Shown: positions 33,446 through 42,524 of the stretch, one piece after another
Position numbering within the stretch: the first letter of the stretch is position 1
Layout: each line of letters starts with the position of its first letter
Origin: Litoribrevibacter euphylliae
GTDB lineage: Bacteria > Pseudomonadota > Gammaproteobacteria > Pseudomonadales > Litoribrevibacteraceae
DNA length: 64,000 nucleotides
Assembly (NCBI RefSeq): GCF_042646085.1
Contig: NZ_JBHRSZ010000004.1
Span: forward strand, 1,086,417-1,150,416
Direction of reading: 5' to 3'
Program-made: the position numbers and the translations under genes
The notes under the pieces: model-generated
What the model was told of the DNA's origin: nothing
Seen by the model: the letters and a program-made list of their open reading frames with translations, nothing else
The model's database searches: none

Positions 33446-35026
33446 ATGTTAGATCAAGCAATGAAGCAACAGCTTAAAGCCTACTTAGAAAATTTGAAGA
33501 ATGACATCCAATTGGTACTAAGCCTTGATGACAGTGATACTGCTCGTAAATTGAAAGGTTTAGCAGACGACATTGCCAGTTTGAATTCCAAAGTCAGTGT
33601 CGTGGATGATCCATCTGCCAGTGATCGCAAACCGATCATGCAAGTGGTCAATCAAGACAAGAACACCGCTATTGGTTTTGCAGGCTTACCAATGGGTCAT
33701 GAATTCACTTCATTAGTGTTGGCCTTGTTACACTCTGGCGGCCACCCAATGAAGTTAGATCAAGCGACCATTGAACAAATCGCGGGCCTTTGTCCAGAAG
33801 AAAACGATCGCTTGAATGTTGAGATTTATATTTCGTTGTCTTGTCAGAACTGCCCAGACGTCGTTCAAGCATTCAACATGATGTCAGCCATCAACCCTCG
33901 TATTCGAGCAACCATGATTGATGGCGCATCATTCCAGGATGAAGTGAAAGAACGCGAAATCATGGCTGTTCCTACCGTATTCGTTAACGGTGAAGTGTTC
34001 AGCCAAGGTCGCAGTTCGTTACAAGAAATTTTAAACAAATTAGATTCCGGTGCGGCAAAACGCCAAGCATCTGAAATCAACGAAAAAGCGCCTTACGATA
34101 TGTTGGTGGTAGGTGGCGGCCCTGCAGGTGCAGCAGCGTCTATCTACTCGGCACGTAAAGGCATTCGTACAGGCATCGTTGCAGAGCGCTTCGGCGGCCA
34201 AGTGATGGACACCATGGCTATTGAGAACTTTATCTCAGTCAAAGCCACCGAAGGGCCAAAACTTGCAGCAAGCCTAGAAGAGCACGTTAAAGAATACGAA
34301 GTCGACTTAATGACAGAACAACGTGCTACTAAGTTAATCAGTGCTGATAAAACCGAAGACGGTTTAGTCCATATCGAACTTGCCAGCGGTGCGACCGTTA
34401 AAAGTAAGAGTGTGGTTTTAAGCACAGGCGCACGTTGGAGAGAAATGAATGTGCCAGGTGAGCAAGAATACCGCAATAAAGGTGTCGCCTACTGCCCGCA
34501 CTGTGACGGCCCCCTATTCAAAGGCAAGAAAACAGCTGTCATCGGCGGTGGTAACTCAGGTATCGAAGCCGCCATTGATTTGGCCGGTATCGTAGAACAC
34601 GTTACTGTCCTTGAGTTTGCAGATACCCTTCGGGCGGATCAGGTGTTGATCGATAAGGCAAACAGTTTGCCAAATATCGAGATCATCAAAATGGCTCAAA
34701 CCACAGAAGTGATTGGTGATGGAACTCGTGTTACCGGGCTTAAATACAAAGACCGTAATACGGATGAAATCAAAGAGGTTGAAGTCGCCGGTATCTTCGT
34801 TCAAATCGGTTTGGTCCCTAATACCGAGTGGCTGAAAGATTCAGGCGTGACTTTAAGTAAACATGGTGAAATTGAGGTAGGCTCTCATGGTGAAACAAAT
34901 GTTAGAGGCGTATTCGCAGCTGGTGATGTAACAACGGTACCATTCAAACAAATCATCATTGCGATGGGCGAAGGTGCAAAAGCCAGTTTGGGTGCATTTG
35001 ATTACTTGATCAGAAACAGTCAGTAA
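33446..35026 (+). CDS. ahpF: Alkyl hydroperoxide reductase F
   Basis: 526 residues. N-terminal thioredoxin-fold pair with ISLSCQNCPDVV (C133/C136), FAD-binding VVGGGPAGAAASIYSARKG (about 222), the redox disulfide in AYCPHCDGPLF (C351/C354) and an NAD-binding VIGGGNSGIEAA. It passes electrons from NADH via FAD and the disulfides to AhpC. AAAGGT ribosome site upstream. The order ahpC-ahpF is the usual one. Confidence 0.98.
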   Translation: MLDQAMKQQLKAYLENLKNDIQLVLSLDDSDTARKLKGLADDIASLNSKVSVVDDPSASDRKPIMQVVNQDKNTAIGFAGLPMGHEFTSLVLALLHSGGHPMKLDQATIEQIAGLCPEENDRLNVEIYISLSCQNCPDVVQAFNMMSAINPRIRATMIDGASFQDEVKEREIMAVPTVFVNGEVFSQGRSSLQEILNKLDSGAAKRQASEINEKAPYDMLVVGGGPAGAAASIYSARKGIRTGIVAERFGGQVMDTMAIENFISVKATEGPKLAASLEEHVKEYEVDLMTEQRATKLISADKTEDGLVHIELASGATVKSKSVVLSTGARWREMNVPGEQEYRNKGVAYCPHCDGPLFKGKKTAVIGGGNSGIEAAIDLAGIVEHVTVLEFADTLRADQVLIDKANSLPNIEIIKMAQTTEVIGDGTRVTGLKYKDRNTDEIKEVEVAGIFVQIGLVPNTEWLKDSGVTLSKHGEIEVGSHGETNVRGVFAAGDVTTVPFKQIIIAMGEGAKASLGAFDYLIRNSQ

Positions 35027-35067
35027 TTAATAACCCTTAACTTAAGTGAATGAGTTCAGTAAAAACG

Positions 35068-35090
35068 AAAGGGGCAATGACAGCCCCTTT
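35068..35090. terminator. Bidirectional terminator between ahpF and DUF2164
   Basis: AAAGGGGC, seven-base loop, GCCCCTTT, between two convergent stops. Confidence 0.75.
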
Positions 35091-35096
35091 CCCCAC

Positions 35097-35345
35097 CTAC
35101 TTAGGCACTGCCATCTCAATTTCGTACAAGGCATCTTCAATATTCAAGACATGTTGATCAATAATGGTTTTTGCATCCGCCAACCCTTTATTGAAAAAGT
35201 GAGGGCCGATTTCTTCTGTAAAAAAGTCTAATAAGAATTCAGCATCAAACTGGCCGATCTCCTGATCTAACTCTTCCCTAAAGTACATTTTTACCTTTTG
35301 AACAATGAGGTCCTTCTCTTCTCGTGTAAATTTGATTTCGGCCAT
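35097..35345 (-). CDS. DUF2164 small protein
   Basis: 82 residues. EIKFTREEKDLIVQKVKMYFREELDQEIGQFDAEFLLDFFTEEIGPHFFNKG matches DUF2164. Soluble, helical, acidic; function unknown. 14 bp after the glyoxalase-fold gene, probably cotranscribed with it and the DUF6653-like gene. Confidence 0.85.
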   Translation of the reverse strand: MAEIKFTREEKDLIVQKVKMYFREELDQEIGQFDAEFLLDFFTEEIGPHFFNKGLADAKTIIDQHVLNIEDALYEIEMAVPK

Positions 35346-35359
35346 TCGTCAAAACATCC

Positions 35360-35749
35360 TTAATTATTAACTTTAATTTTTTCTGTTAACCACTTAATTT
35401 CATTGAATAATATTTTATTTGAAAATGGATCAACCACCGTAAAATGTCGATCACCCCAAGGGGCAATATCAATGCATGGGCGATTATAGGAGTGATTCTT
35501 TTCATCCAGCTCTGCGTACAAGGTTTCGAGATCTGAGACATGAATAAACAACTTGGCGCCCGGAGAACAGTCACCATAATGCTGAGTTAAATGGAACACC
35601 ATAGGCCCTCGAGAAACCTGCATATAGGTTGGTGACTCATCGTCAAACTTATGCTCCCAGTCCAGAGTCATCCCAAGATAATCAAGGTAGAATGCTTTGG
35701 CTTCAACAATGTCGAAAATGCGTAACACAGGTATAGATTTGAAATCCAT
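35360..35749 (-). CDS. Glyoxalase/bleomycin-resistance superfamily protein
   Basis: 129 residues with two beta-alpha-beta-beta-beta units: VLRIFDIVEAKAFYLDYLGM, YMQVSRGPMVFHLTQHYGD, KLFIHVSDLETLYAEL and DRHFTVVDPFSNKILFNE. Metal ligands cannot be assigned. Members bind or transform small molecules, or sequester antibiotics; which one is unknown. Second gene in a three-gene minus set. Confidence 0.85.
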   Translation of the reverse strand: MDFKSIPVLRIFDIVEAKAFYLDYLGMTLDWEHKFDDESPTYMQVSRGPMVFHLTQHYGDCSPGAKLFIHVSDLETLYAELDEKNHSYNRPCIDIAPWGDRHFTVVDPFSNKILFNEIKWLTEKIKVNN

Positions 35750-35773
35750 GTCGTCCTCCTAAGATCTAACGTA

Positions 35774-36283
35774 TTAGTCTTTCAGCCAAGATTGAAACTC
35801 AGGATCAGAATCCTTCATGTCCTCATACAACCAAACCATGCGATCCACAAACCAAGCTTTTGGTAACATCACCATGGCATTGCCGAAAAGGATCCAACCT
35901 ATTTCATTAATATAAAGCGCATAAATCAAGATTGGCATACCCACAAACGTTAGGGCCAGTAGGACATTAGCCATTTGAAGATGATGTTTAGGAAGTTCTA
36001 GCTGCGCCTTCCGTAGATAAATACGTTCACCAAATGTCCCTTTAGACGCCCAATTGTTCGTAGACTTAGGTGCGTTGAACGCTCTTGGGTTATACCAAAT
36101 CCAAAACATCACGAATGACAACGGGATTAACGCACCCCATCCTAGCCATTCACGCGAATAAAGCGCAAAGGACAGTAACGGCAGAATGGTAAAACGAGAA
36201 TAGACACTCCATGGATTTGCATGCTGTGCCCATGTTGTTTCATCCATCGTCATTAGCTTTTGAGAAAACTCTAACAAAGCCAT
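35774..36283 (-). CDS. DUF6653-like membrane protein
   Basis: 169 residues. Two short N-terminal membrane segments (FTILPLLSFALYS, WGALIPLSFVMFWIWY) and two more (MANVLLALTFVGMPILIYAL, GWILFGNAMVMLPKAWFV), so about four helices. WAQHANPWSVYSRF near the start resembles DUF6653. Function unknown. Lies 24 bp upstream of the glyoxalase-fold gene. Confidence 0.7.
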   Translation of the reverse strand: MALLEFSQKLMTMDETTWAQHANPWSVYSRFTILPLLSFALYSREWLGWGALIPLSFVMFWIWYNPRAFNAPKSTNNWASKGTFGERIYLRKAQLELPKHHLQMANVLLALTFVGMPILIYALYINEIGWILFGNAMVMLPKAWFVDRMVWLYEDMKDSDPEFQSWLKD

Positions 36284-36337
36284 AAAAGTAATATACCATT
36301 ATTTATCATATAGTTACGTAAATAAATTAATGTAATA

Positions 36338-37492
36338 TCAAGATTTCTTTCGATACTGAGTAGGTGTGCAACCCACTCGTTTTCGGAATGCGGTATTGAA
36401 GGTAGATTTTGAGTTAAAACCTACCTCATAACAAATTTTCCCGACAGGCTCAGATGTATCTCTCAGTGCCTGTTTTGCAGCCTCAACCCTGAAGGAATTA
36501 ATCCATTCATAAAAATTACATTGCGCACAATAATTGATTGCTTCAGATGCTTGGTGCGTTGTTAGTTCACAGCGCTGAGATAGTACAGTCAACGATATTT
36601 CATTCTCACGATAAGCCCCCTCCTCAATAAGAACTTTCAATCGCTCGAAGCATTGCCAACGAACATCGTCTGTTTGAGTTGGTTCATGGGGTTCAGTTAA
36701 GGACATTTTCACTAATGCATCATCGATTCCCTCATCTTCAGTTTCACTATCAGGTAAGGACTTAATGATTGTTTTCTTGGCCGCTTGTGGTAACTGACTC
36801 TGACTTAAAAACAAATAGACAAGATAAGCCGACACAGGTGCCATAAAAAATACGGCAGAGAAATACCAGCCGAAAACTTCACTTGCAAAAATCCGAATGA
36901 ATAGCAAAACCGCAACAGCCAGCTGCACCATCTGTAACTGATCAATCCACTGGTTCAACTTACCTTTACGACTCGGGTAACCAAGGCGACGTTGATACCA
37001 CCAATAGAACAAGCTTAACGCCGCAATAATAGCCAGATAGACGTTGCCATATGGCGCATAAGATCGCCACAAGGTTTCGTTTTCATAAATCACTAACGCT
37101 ATCATTTCAATCTTTTCTGCAGAAGGTAAGCTCCAATAAGTCACATCCAGAAGCGCAACAACTATTGCAGGAAAACAATGCTTTAACAGGTCGAGTTTGC
37201 GGGCAATGATATTCTTTCCTGATAACGCCTGAATGTAACCGTACAAACAGAACGGCATTAGGATCACCAAAGGATCAACCAGTTTTAGAAAAAACGGCCA
37301 ACGATAATGAAGGTCATTCGCATGATAGAGATACTCTAACGATTGAAGCACCACAAGCGACGCTAGCCCAACCAACCATGCAGTCGTTAATCGGGTGTGT
37401 GTATGCTTAACCAACCAATTTAATGCTGCTAACCACAGAATACCGCTTAGGCAAAGAGCCACTAGGGCTGTTGTACCAACTCCGTAAGACAT
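36338..37492 (-). CDS. AraC-family regulator with N-terminal membrane domain
   Basis: 384 residues. The first about 215 form seven membrane helices (LVALCLSGILWLAALNWLV; FLKLVDPLVILMPFCLYGYI; AVAVLLFIRIFASEVFGWYF; FMAPVSAYLVYLFLS), followed by a linker. The C-terminal AraC HTH follows (SLTVLSQRCELTTHQASEAI, second HTH ending EVGFNSKSTFNTAFRKRVGC and TPTQYRKK). Membrane-anchored AraC proteins may sense membrane or hydrophobic ligands. It is divergent from the acylase gene, with a 24-bp palindrome in between. Confidence 0.88.
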   Translation of the reverse strand: MSYGVGTTALVALCLSGILWLAALNWLVKHTHTRLTTAWLVGLASLVVLQSLEYLYHANDLHYRWPFFLKLVDPLVILMPFCLYGYIQALSGKNIIARKLDLLKHCFPAIVVALLDVTYWSLPSAEKIEMIALVIYENETLWRSYAPYGNVYLAIIAALSLFYWWYQRRLGYPSRKGKLNQWIDQLQMVQLAVAVLLFIRIFASEVFGWYFSAVFFMAPVSAYLVYLFLSQSQLPQAAKKTIIKSLPDSETEDEGIDDALVKMSLTEPHEPTQTDDVRWQCFERLKVLIEEGAYRENEISLTVLSQRCELTTHQASEAINYCAQCNFYEWINSFRVEAAKQALRDTSEPVGKICYEVGFNSKSTFNTAFRKRVGCTPTQYRKKS

Positions 37493-37528
37493 TAAAACCT
37501 CTTAAAAACTTCAACCTCGATGGAAAAA

Positions 37529-37552
37529 GGTTCGAATTGATCAATTCAAACC
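37529..37552. promoter_or_regulatory. 24-bp near-perfect palindrome between membrane AraC and acylase genes
   Basis: GGTT, one mismatched pair (c/a), GAATTGATCAATTC (14-bp perfect core), AACC. It lies 37 bp from the AraC start and 124 bp from the acylase start. A high-quality operator candidate. Confidence 0.65.
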
Positions 37553-37676
37553 ATTAACTAATTGATAATTATAGTATTTAACAACTTTATCGGTTCCATC
37601 GAAACAGACGACTCAACCGTCATTTCCTCATTTAATAGTTCACGCAAACAAACAAAAATAAGAAGGAAATAATACA

Positions 37677-40181
37677 ATGCGCACACGTACAGTTATGTGT
37701 TTGCTAGGTTACAGTCTGTTATTAGGTTGCAGTAACGACGATGGGGATGCAACCTCAGATTACAAAGCCACCATCAGATACACAGAGCACAATGTTCCTC
37801 ACATCACAGCAAAAGACTACCAAGGACTGGGCTACGGAATTGGCTATGCTCAAGCCAGAGAAAACCTCTGTACGCTTTCAGAGCAAATCCTGAAACTGAA
37901 AGGTGAAAAGTCCAAATACTTGGGAGTTGGCGACCAACAGTCCAATCTCTTAACAGACTTAGGTTACAAAGGGCTGGATTACCTTTCGCAAGCCGAGACA
38001 CTCTATTCAGGGCTTGAAGACACCACCAAAGAGGTGATTGAAGGTTATGTCGCAGGATTCAATCGTTCATTAACAGAACGAGCATCGCCAAGCGACTATC
38101 CTAGCCCCTGTCGTGATGCAGAATGGGTTCAGCCTATCACAAAAACCGAACTGCTTGCCTACCATTTGGATCTTGCCGGTTTAGCCAGTGCCCGAAACTT
38201 TCTGAAAGCCATGCCAGCAGCGCAACCTCCACAAACAGTGGCCGCATCATCCCAAAATCAACCCCACAAAAAGGCACCGTCTCTACAACTTTCAGTACAA
38301 CTTGACGCACAAGAGACGTTTACTTCAGAAGGCATAGGAAGTAACGGCTGGGCACTCGGACAAGATAAAGTGGAATCAGGCGCAAGTGCCCTTTTAGCCA
38401 ACCCGCACTTTCCCTGGGATGGCGAGCTTAGATTCTACGAACAACACTTGACGATTCCTGGAGAGCTGGATGTCACTGGAGTGGGAATGGTCGGTTTACC
38501 AGCTATTGTTATCGGCTTCAATGAACACTTGGGTTGGACTCATACGGTTTCCCAGTCCAAACGCTTCACCTTATATCAGCTGGAATTAGATCCTACGAAC
38601 CCTCTTCGTTATCGCTACGGCGCTGAATACCGGGACATGACCACGAAAACCGTCAGTGTCGATGTGAAACAAGCCGATGGTAGCGTTCAAGCCATACCGT
38701 ATACCCTCTACTTCAGCCATTACGGGCCAATCATCAATCTTTCTTCGTTGTCACCGGCATTAGGTTGGAATACACAAACAGCCATCACCTATCGTGATGC
38801 TAACGCAGGCAACACTCGCATGTTGGCGCAGTGGATGGCAATGGGGAAAGCTGAATCACGTGATGAATTCTTCGAAGCCTTCAATACGCATCAAGGCATC
38901 CCTTGGGTGAATACATTAATGATTGATGAAAATGGTGGCGCCTCTTATCTCGATGGCACCCAGGTTCCTCAACTGTCGCCACAAGCAGAAGCCTATTGGG
39001 CGGCAGCGTCACAATCTCCGCAGTTAGCCCCAATTTGGCAAGACGGTGCTGGCAGTGTACTCCTTCCTGGTAATGAAACCGTTTATGAATGGGTCGATAC
39101 CAATGATGCAGGCGCACCCGGTTTAGTCCCGTTCAAAAACGCCCCACAAATGACTGCCAACGATTACGCCTTTAATGCCAACAGCAGTCATTGGTTGACC
39201 AATTTAACCACGCCGCTTGAAGGCTATAGCATGATGTACGGGCCGGAAGATACCATCCGCAGCACACGTACACGTTATAACGCGCAATTGATTACCAGCA
39301 ATGAAATATCCGGCAATGATGGAAAATTCAGTACCGAAGAACTAAAAGCGGTATTTACCCATAACGGGTCGTTATTCGGACAGAACTTCCGAAACGATCT
39401 GGTTGCTCGCTGCACTCAATACCCAACCGTGAATCTGAACAGTGCAGTTTATGACCTTACAACGGCCTGTAACGCACTTAGAAACTGGGATGGCACCTAT
39501 AACCTGAACAGCCGTGGCGCCCATCTAATGAGAGAATTTCTGGCGAACTTCCGAGTCTCAACTCACAGAAGCCTTTCGGACAGTTTGTTTGAGGTTCCAT
39601 TTGATCCAGACAATGCAGCCACAACGCCATCAGGATTAGTCGCCATAGACACAACTCAAGCGGACGATGATCCAATTCTACAAGCTCTTGCGCAAGCAGC
39701 GTCATTACTAACGAACTCTGGCATTGCACTAGATGCCCCGCTTCAAGAGGTTCAATACACCATCAAGGCGGAAGGCTTAGATTCAATTCCTGTTGCGGGC
39801 GGCTATTCCTATGAAGGACTGTTTAATATGTCGGAGACAAAAGTGCCCTCCCGAAGCACTTCAGATCTGGCTAATGCGGTGACAGGTTCATTTGTGAACA
39901 ATAATTCACCGTTACTTGCGTTGGATGAGAATGGTGACGGCAACGATGAATACGCCTATCGAATCAATTACGGAGCCAGTATTGTCATGGCATTAAGATT
40001 TGATGACGAAGGCCCGCAAGCCGAGATGTTCCTGACTTATGGGCAATCTCATGATCCAGAGTCGGAGTACTTTACCGATCAAACGCAAAATTACAGTGAT
40101 TTGGTGTGGCGCCCGATGGTGTTTGATGAAGCAACACTGAAGGCACAAACGATAGAAACTATTCGACTTAATGACAAATAA
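37677..40181 (+). CDS. Penicillin-acylase-family lipoprotein (AHL-acylase-like)
   Basis: 834 residues. Lipobox LLLGC (Cys18) after a short signal peptide. Ntn-hydrolase precursor: alpha subunit about 30-180, an Ala/Gln/Pro-rich spacer about 180-220, then the autocleavage nucleophile Ser222 in GIGSNGWALG and beta chain with ALLANPHFPW. Family members hydrolyse amides such as acyl-homoserine lactones, penicillins or lipopeptides. Sequence alone does not fix the substrate. The lipid anchor suggests action at the outer membrane. Divergent from the membrane AraC regulator. Confidence 0.9.
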   Translation: MRTRTVMCLLGYSLLLGCSNDDGDATSDYKATIRYTEHNVPHITAKDYQGLGYGIGYAQARENLCTLSEQILKLKGEKSKYLGVGDQQSNLLTDLGYKGLDYLSQAETLYSGLEDTTKEVIEGYVAGFNRSLTERASPSDYPSPCRDAEWVQPITKTELLAYHLDLAGLASARNFLKAMPAAQPPQTVAASSQNQPHKKAPSLQLSVQLDAQETFTSEGIGSNGWALGQDKVESGASALLANPHFPWDGELRFYEQHLTIPGELDVTGVGMVGLPAIVIGFNEHLGWTHTVSQSKRFTLYQLELDPTNPLRYRYGAEYRDMTTKTVSVDVKQADGSVQAIPYTLYFSHYGPIINLSSLSPALGWNTQTAITYRDANAGNTRMLAQWMAMGKAESRDEFFEAFNTHQGIPWVNTLMIDENGGASYLDGTQVPQLSPQAEAYWAAASQSPQLAPIWQDGAGSVLLPGNETVYEWVDTNDAGAPGLVPFKNAPQMTANDYAFNANSSHWLTNLTTPLEGYSMMYGPEDTIRSTRTRYNAQLITSNEISGNDGKFSTEELKAVFTHNGSLFGQNFRNDLVARCTQYPTVNLNSAVYDLTTACNALRNWDGTYNLNSRGAHLMREFLANFRVSTHRSLSDSLFEVPFDPDNAATTPSGLVAIDTTQADDDPILQALAQAASLLTNSGIALDAPLQEVQYTIKAEGLDSIPVAGGYSYEGLFNMSETKVPSRSTSDLANAVTGSFVNNNSPLLALDENGDGNDEYAYRINYGASIVMALRFDDEGPQAEMFLTYGQSHDPESEYFTDQTQNYSDLVWRPMVFDEATLKAQTIETIRLNDK

Positions 40182-40192
40182 CTAACACAACG

Positions 40193-40222
40193 CCGAGGGA
40201 AAACCTCTGGGTTGACCCTCGC
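40193..40222 (+). terminator. Weak terminator-like hairpin after the acylase gene
   Basis: CGAGGG ... CCCTCG with an 18-base loop, followed by a T-rich stretch; low-confidence. Confidence 0.35.
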
Positions 40223-40310
40223 CCTTATTTTAACGGGGCCTAAAACGTAACTTAATCAGGAGTTCCCTTGGGCAGTGTTAAAGCACCTCTAAAGACATAC
40301 TATCAACCAA

Positions 40311-40919
40311 TCAGCTTTTCTCTGAAGGCGGAGATTTAGGAGTTTCCTCAGACTTGGTGGCAGTTTTAGTTTTCTTCACGGTCCGGGGCTTTTTAGGCTG
40401 CTTTTCTGATTCTTTAACTTCAGATGCAGTTTTAGTTTCAGGGGTTTTAGCCACCTTAATGACCGCTTTCTGCAAGATCAACGAGTTTGGATAGGTTAAT
40501 AAATCGTCGTCCCTGCGAATCAACACATGAAACAAGGAAATTTCTTCGACTATTCCACATATATCGTCGTCCTTATCAACGACTTTGATTCGATCCCCTA
40601 CTCGATAAGGAAACGCAAAGAAAATGATCAGGCTTGCGGTAATGTTGCTCAAAATCGACCACTGAGCAAACAATGCCACCCCCAGCACAGCAAACACCGA
40701 GGAAAGAAAAATCGTTACCTGCGAATACTCAATTCCCATTAAGGTAAAACCAAGAACGGAGTAAAAAACAATGAGCCCAAGGGTCAAGGTTTTGTTGATG
40801 TACTTCGTGCGATACTGATTCACGGATTTAAGTTGACCAAGGCTATTAACGACCCGATTCAGAAACCGGATACTAACAATTGCAACAACTAAAAGTATTA
40901 ATAGAACTAACATATTCAT
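40311..40919 (-). CDS. Small MscS-type mechanosensitive channel domain protein
   Basis: 202 residues. Three N-terminal helices (LVLLILLVVAIVSIRFLNRV, LTLGLIVFYSVLGFTLMG, TIFLSSVFAVLGVALFAQWS). The MscS pore/beta core follows, with FAQWSILSNITASLIIFFAFPYRVGDRIKVVDKDDDICGIVEEI. The C-terminal tail is Lys/Pro/Thr-rich instead of the MscS cytoplasmic cage. Its start overlaps the DUF1003 stop by four bases (ATGA). Confidence 0.85.
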   Translation of the reverse strand: MNMLVLLILLVVAIVSIRFLNRVVNSLGQLKSVNQYRTKYINKTLTLGLIVFYSVLGFTLMGIEYSQVTIFLSSVFAVLGVALFAQWSILSNITASLIIFFAFPYRVGDRIKVVDKDDDICGIVEEISLFHVLIRRDDDLLTYPNSLILQKAVIKVAKTPETKTASEVKESEKQPKKPRTVKKTKTATKSEETPKSPPSEKS

Positions 40920-41404
40920 TGCTGCTTAAGCTCCTCACGGATGGCGTCCAGTTTGTCATGCAGGCGCATGATCTCTAGTTCAAGTTTGAGATTCATTTCA
41001 TAGGTGGCATCTTGTTTGATTCGATCTTTTGCCGCCTGACGATTTTGAGACATCATAATGATTGGCGCTTGAAATGCCGCCAACGTTGAAAGTGCTAGGT
41101 TTAGCAGAATAAACGGGTATGGATCAAATGGTTCAGACGACACAAGAAAGACGGTATTGATCAATATCCAGACTAGGATAAGTAAGAAAAAGAATCCAAT
41201 GAATGACCACGAGCCACCAAATTTAGCTACCTTATCCGCGACCCGCTGGCCAAAAGTCAGGCTTTCAGAAAACGTGTCGTTGGTATTTTCCGCAACGGTG
41301 GTGTGATCCGCAATGCTGCCAATTACACGTTTCTCAACGTCATCCAGTTCATTAAAAGATGAACCTAATAACGCCTTAGCTAAATTCTCGAAATACTTTT
41401 TCAT
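40916..41404 (-). CDS. DUF1003 membrane protein
   Basis: 162 residues with two membrane helices: FIGFFFLLILVWILINTVFLV and FILLNLALSTLAAFQAPIIMM, followed by SQNRQAAKDRIKQDATYEMNLKLELEIM and a coiled-coil C-terminus. Classic DUF1003. Function unknown. Coupled with the MscS-type gene. Confidence 0.9.
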   Translation of the reverse strand: MKKYFENLAKALLGSSFNELDDVEKRVIGSIADHTTVAENTNDTFSESLTFGQRVADKVAKFGGSWSFIGFFFLLILVWILINTVFLVSSEPFDPYPFILLNLALSTLAAFQAPIIMMSQNRQAAKDRIKQDATYEMNLKLELEIMRLHDKLDAIREELKQQ

Positions 41405-41507
41405 CCACTACTCCTCTCCATGTATTTCTATCTCCAAGGAGCCGAATAATGTACCAGTTAGAAGCAAGATTAAAGAGCTGAATTTCAAGTACTCCCAATA
41501 CTCCAAA

Positions 41508-42524
41508 CTAGCTGTTCGCCATATCCATTCGCGGCTCTTCTTCCCAACGACTTTTGATTTCCAAGAACTTAGGCAATAAATTCTGAAACAGTTGCACCAG
41601 ATTAGGATCAAAATGGCTTCCCGATGCTGAAACTATGTAACTGACGGCTTCATCAACAGACCACGCTTTTTTATAGGGCCGCACAGTCGTCAGTGCATCA
41701 AACACATCAGCAATAGCAACGATTCGCCCCACCAAAGGGATGTCTTCACCTTTGAGTTTGTTTGGATAACCCGAGCCGTCCCACTTTTCATGATGCGTAA
41801 GCGCAATGTCTTTGGCCATATCCAATAAAGGTGAACCATGATCACCCAAGATATCAGCACCAATCTGAGGATGTTTGGCCATCACCGCCCACTCTTCGTC
41901 GGTTAGTTTTCCCGGTTTAAGTAAAATTCGATCAGGAATTCCAATCTTTCCGACGTCGTGCATAGGGGCCGCATTCAACAACAAGTCTTGTTCGTATTCA
42001 GTCATGCCAGCGGCATTGCCCAATAACTGTGAATAATGGCTCATACGAATCACATGAAGACCGGTTTCATTGTCCTTGTATTCAGAGGCTCGCCCTAGTC
42101 GACGAATGATTTGGAGTCGAGTGTCATGCAGTTCGCTGACCTGAACTAAAGATAGATGCGTCTTAACACGAGCTCTGACAATTGGGGGGCTAATAGGCTT
42201 AGTGATGTAATCGACAGCACCAAGCTCAAACCCTCTGGATTCATTCTCAACTTCAGACATGGCCGTGACAAAAATCACGGGAATATGTTTGGTTTCAACG
42301 CTTTCTTTTAAAATCTTGCACGTTTCAAAGCCATCCAGAACCGGCATCATTACATCCAATAGGATCAAGTCAGGCATACGTTCTTTAGCTAGTTCGATGG
42401 CTCGTTGCCCATCTTTAGCAAACAACAACTGATAATCATCAAACAATACTTGCTTCAGTACATGAAGATTATTGGGTTCATCATCCACTAAGAGAATCTT
42501 AGGGTTGATACCGTTCTGACTCAT
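41508..42524 (-). CDS. Response regulator with HD-GYP c-di-GMP phosphodiesterase domain
   Basis: 338 residues: receiver with DDE and phospho-acceptor Asp57 in LILLDVMMP, then the HD-GYP domain with NAAPMHDVGKIGIPDRILLKPG, HHEKWDGSGYP and a C-terminal VFDALTTVRPYKKAW. HD-GYP domains hydrolyse c-di-GMP. The start lies 26 bp within the hybrid kinase gene; last gene of the TonB/YfiR/kinase operon, and its likely output. Confidence 0.95.
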   Translation of the reverse strand: MSQNGINPKILLVDDEPNNLHVLKQVLFDDYQLLFAKDGQRAIELAKERMPDLILLDVMMPVLDGFETCKILKESVETKHIPVIFVTAMSEVENESRGFELGAVDYITKPISPPIVRARVKTHLSLVQVSELHDTRLQIIRRLGRASEYKDNETGLHVIRMSHYSQLLGNAAGMTEYEQDLLLNAAPMHDVGKIGIPDRILLKPGKLTDEEWAVMAKHPQIGADILGDHGSPLLDMAKDIALTHHEKWDGSGYPNKLKGEDIPLVGRIVAIADVFDALTTVRPYKKAWSVDEAVSYIVSASGSHFDPNLVQLFQNLLPKFLEIKSRWEEEPRMDMANS

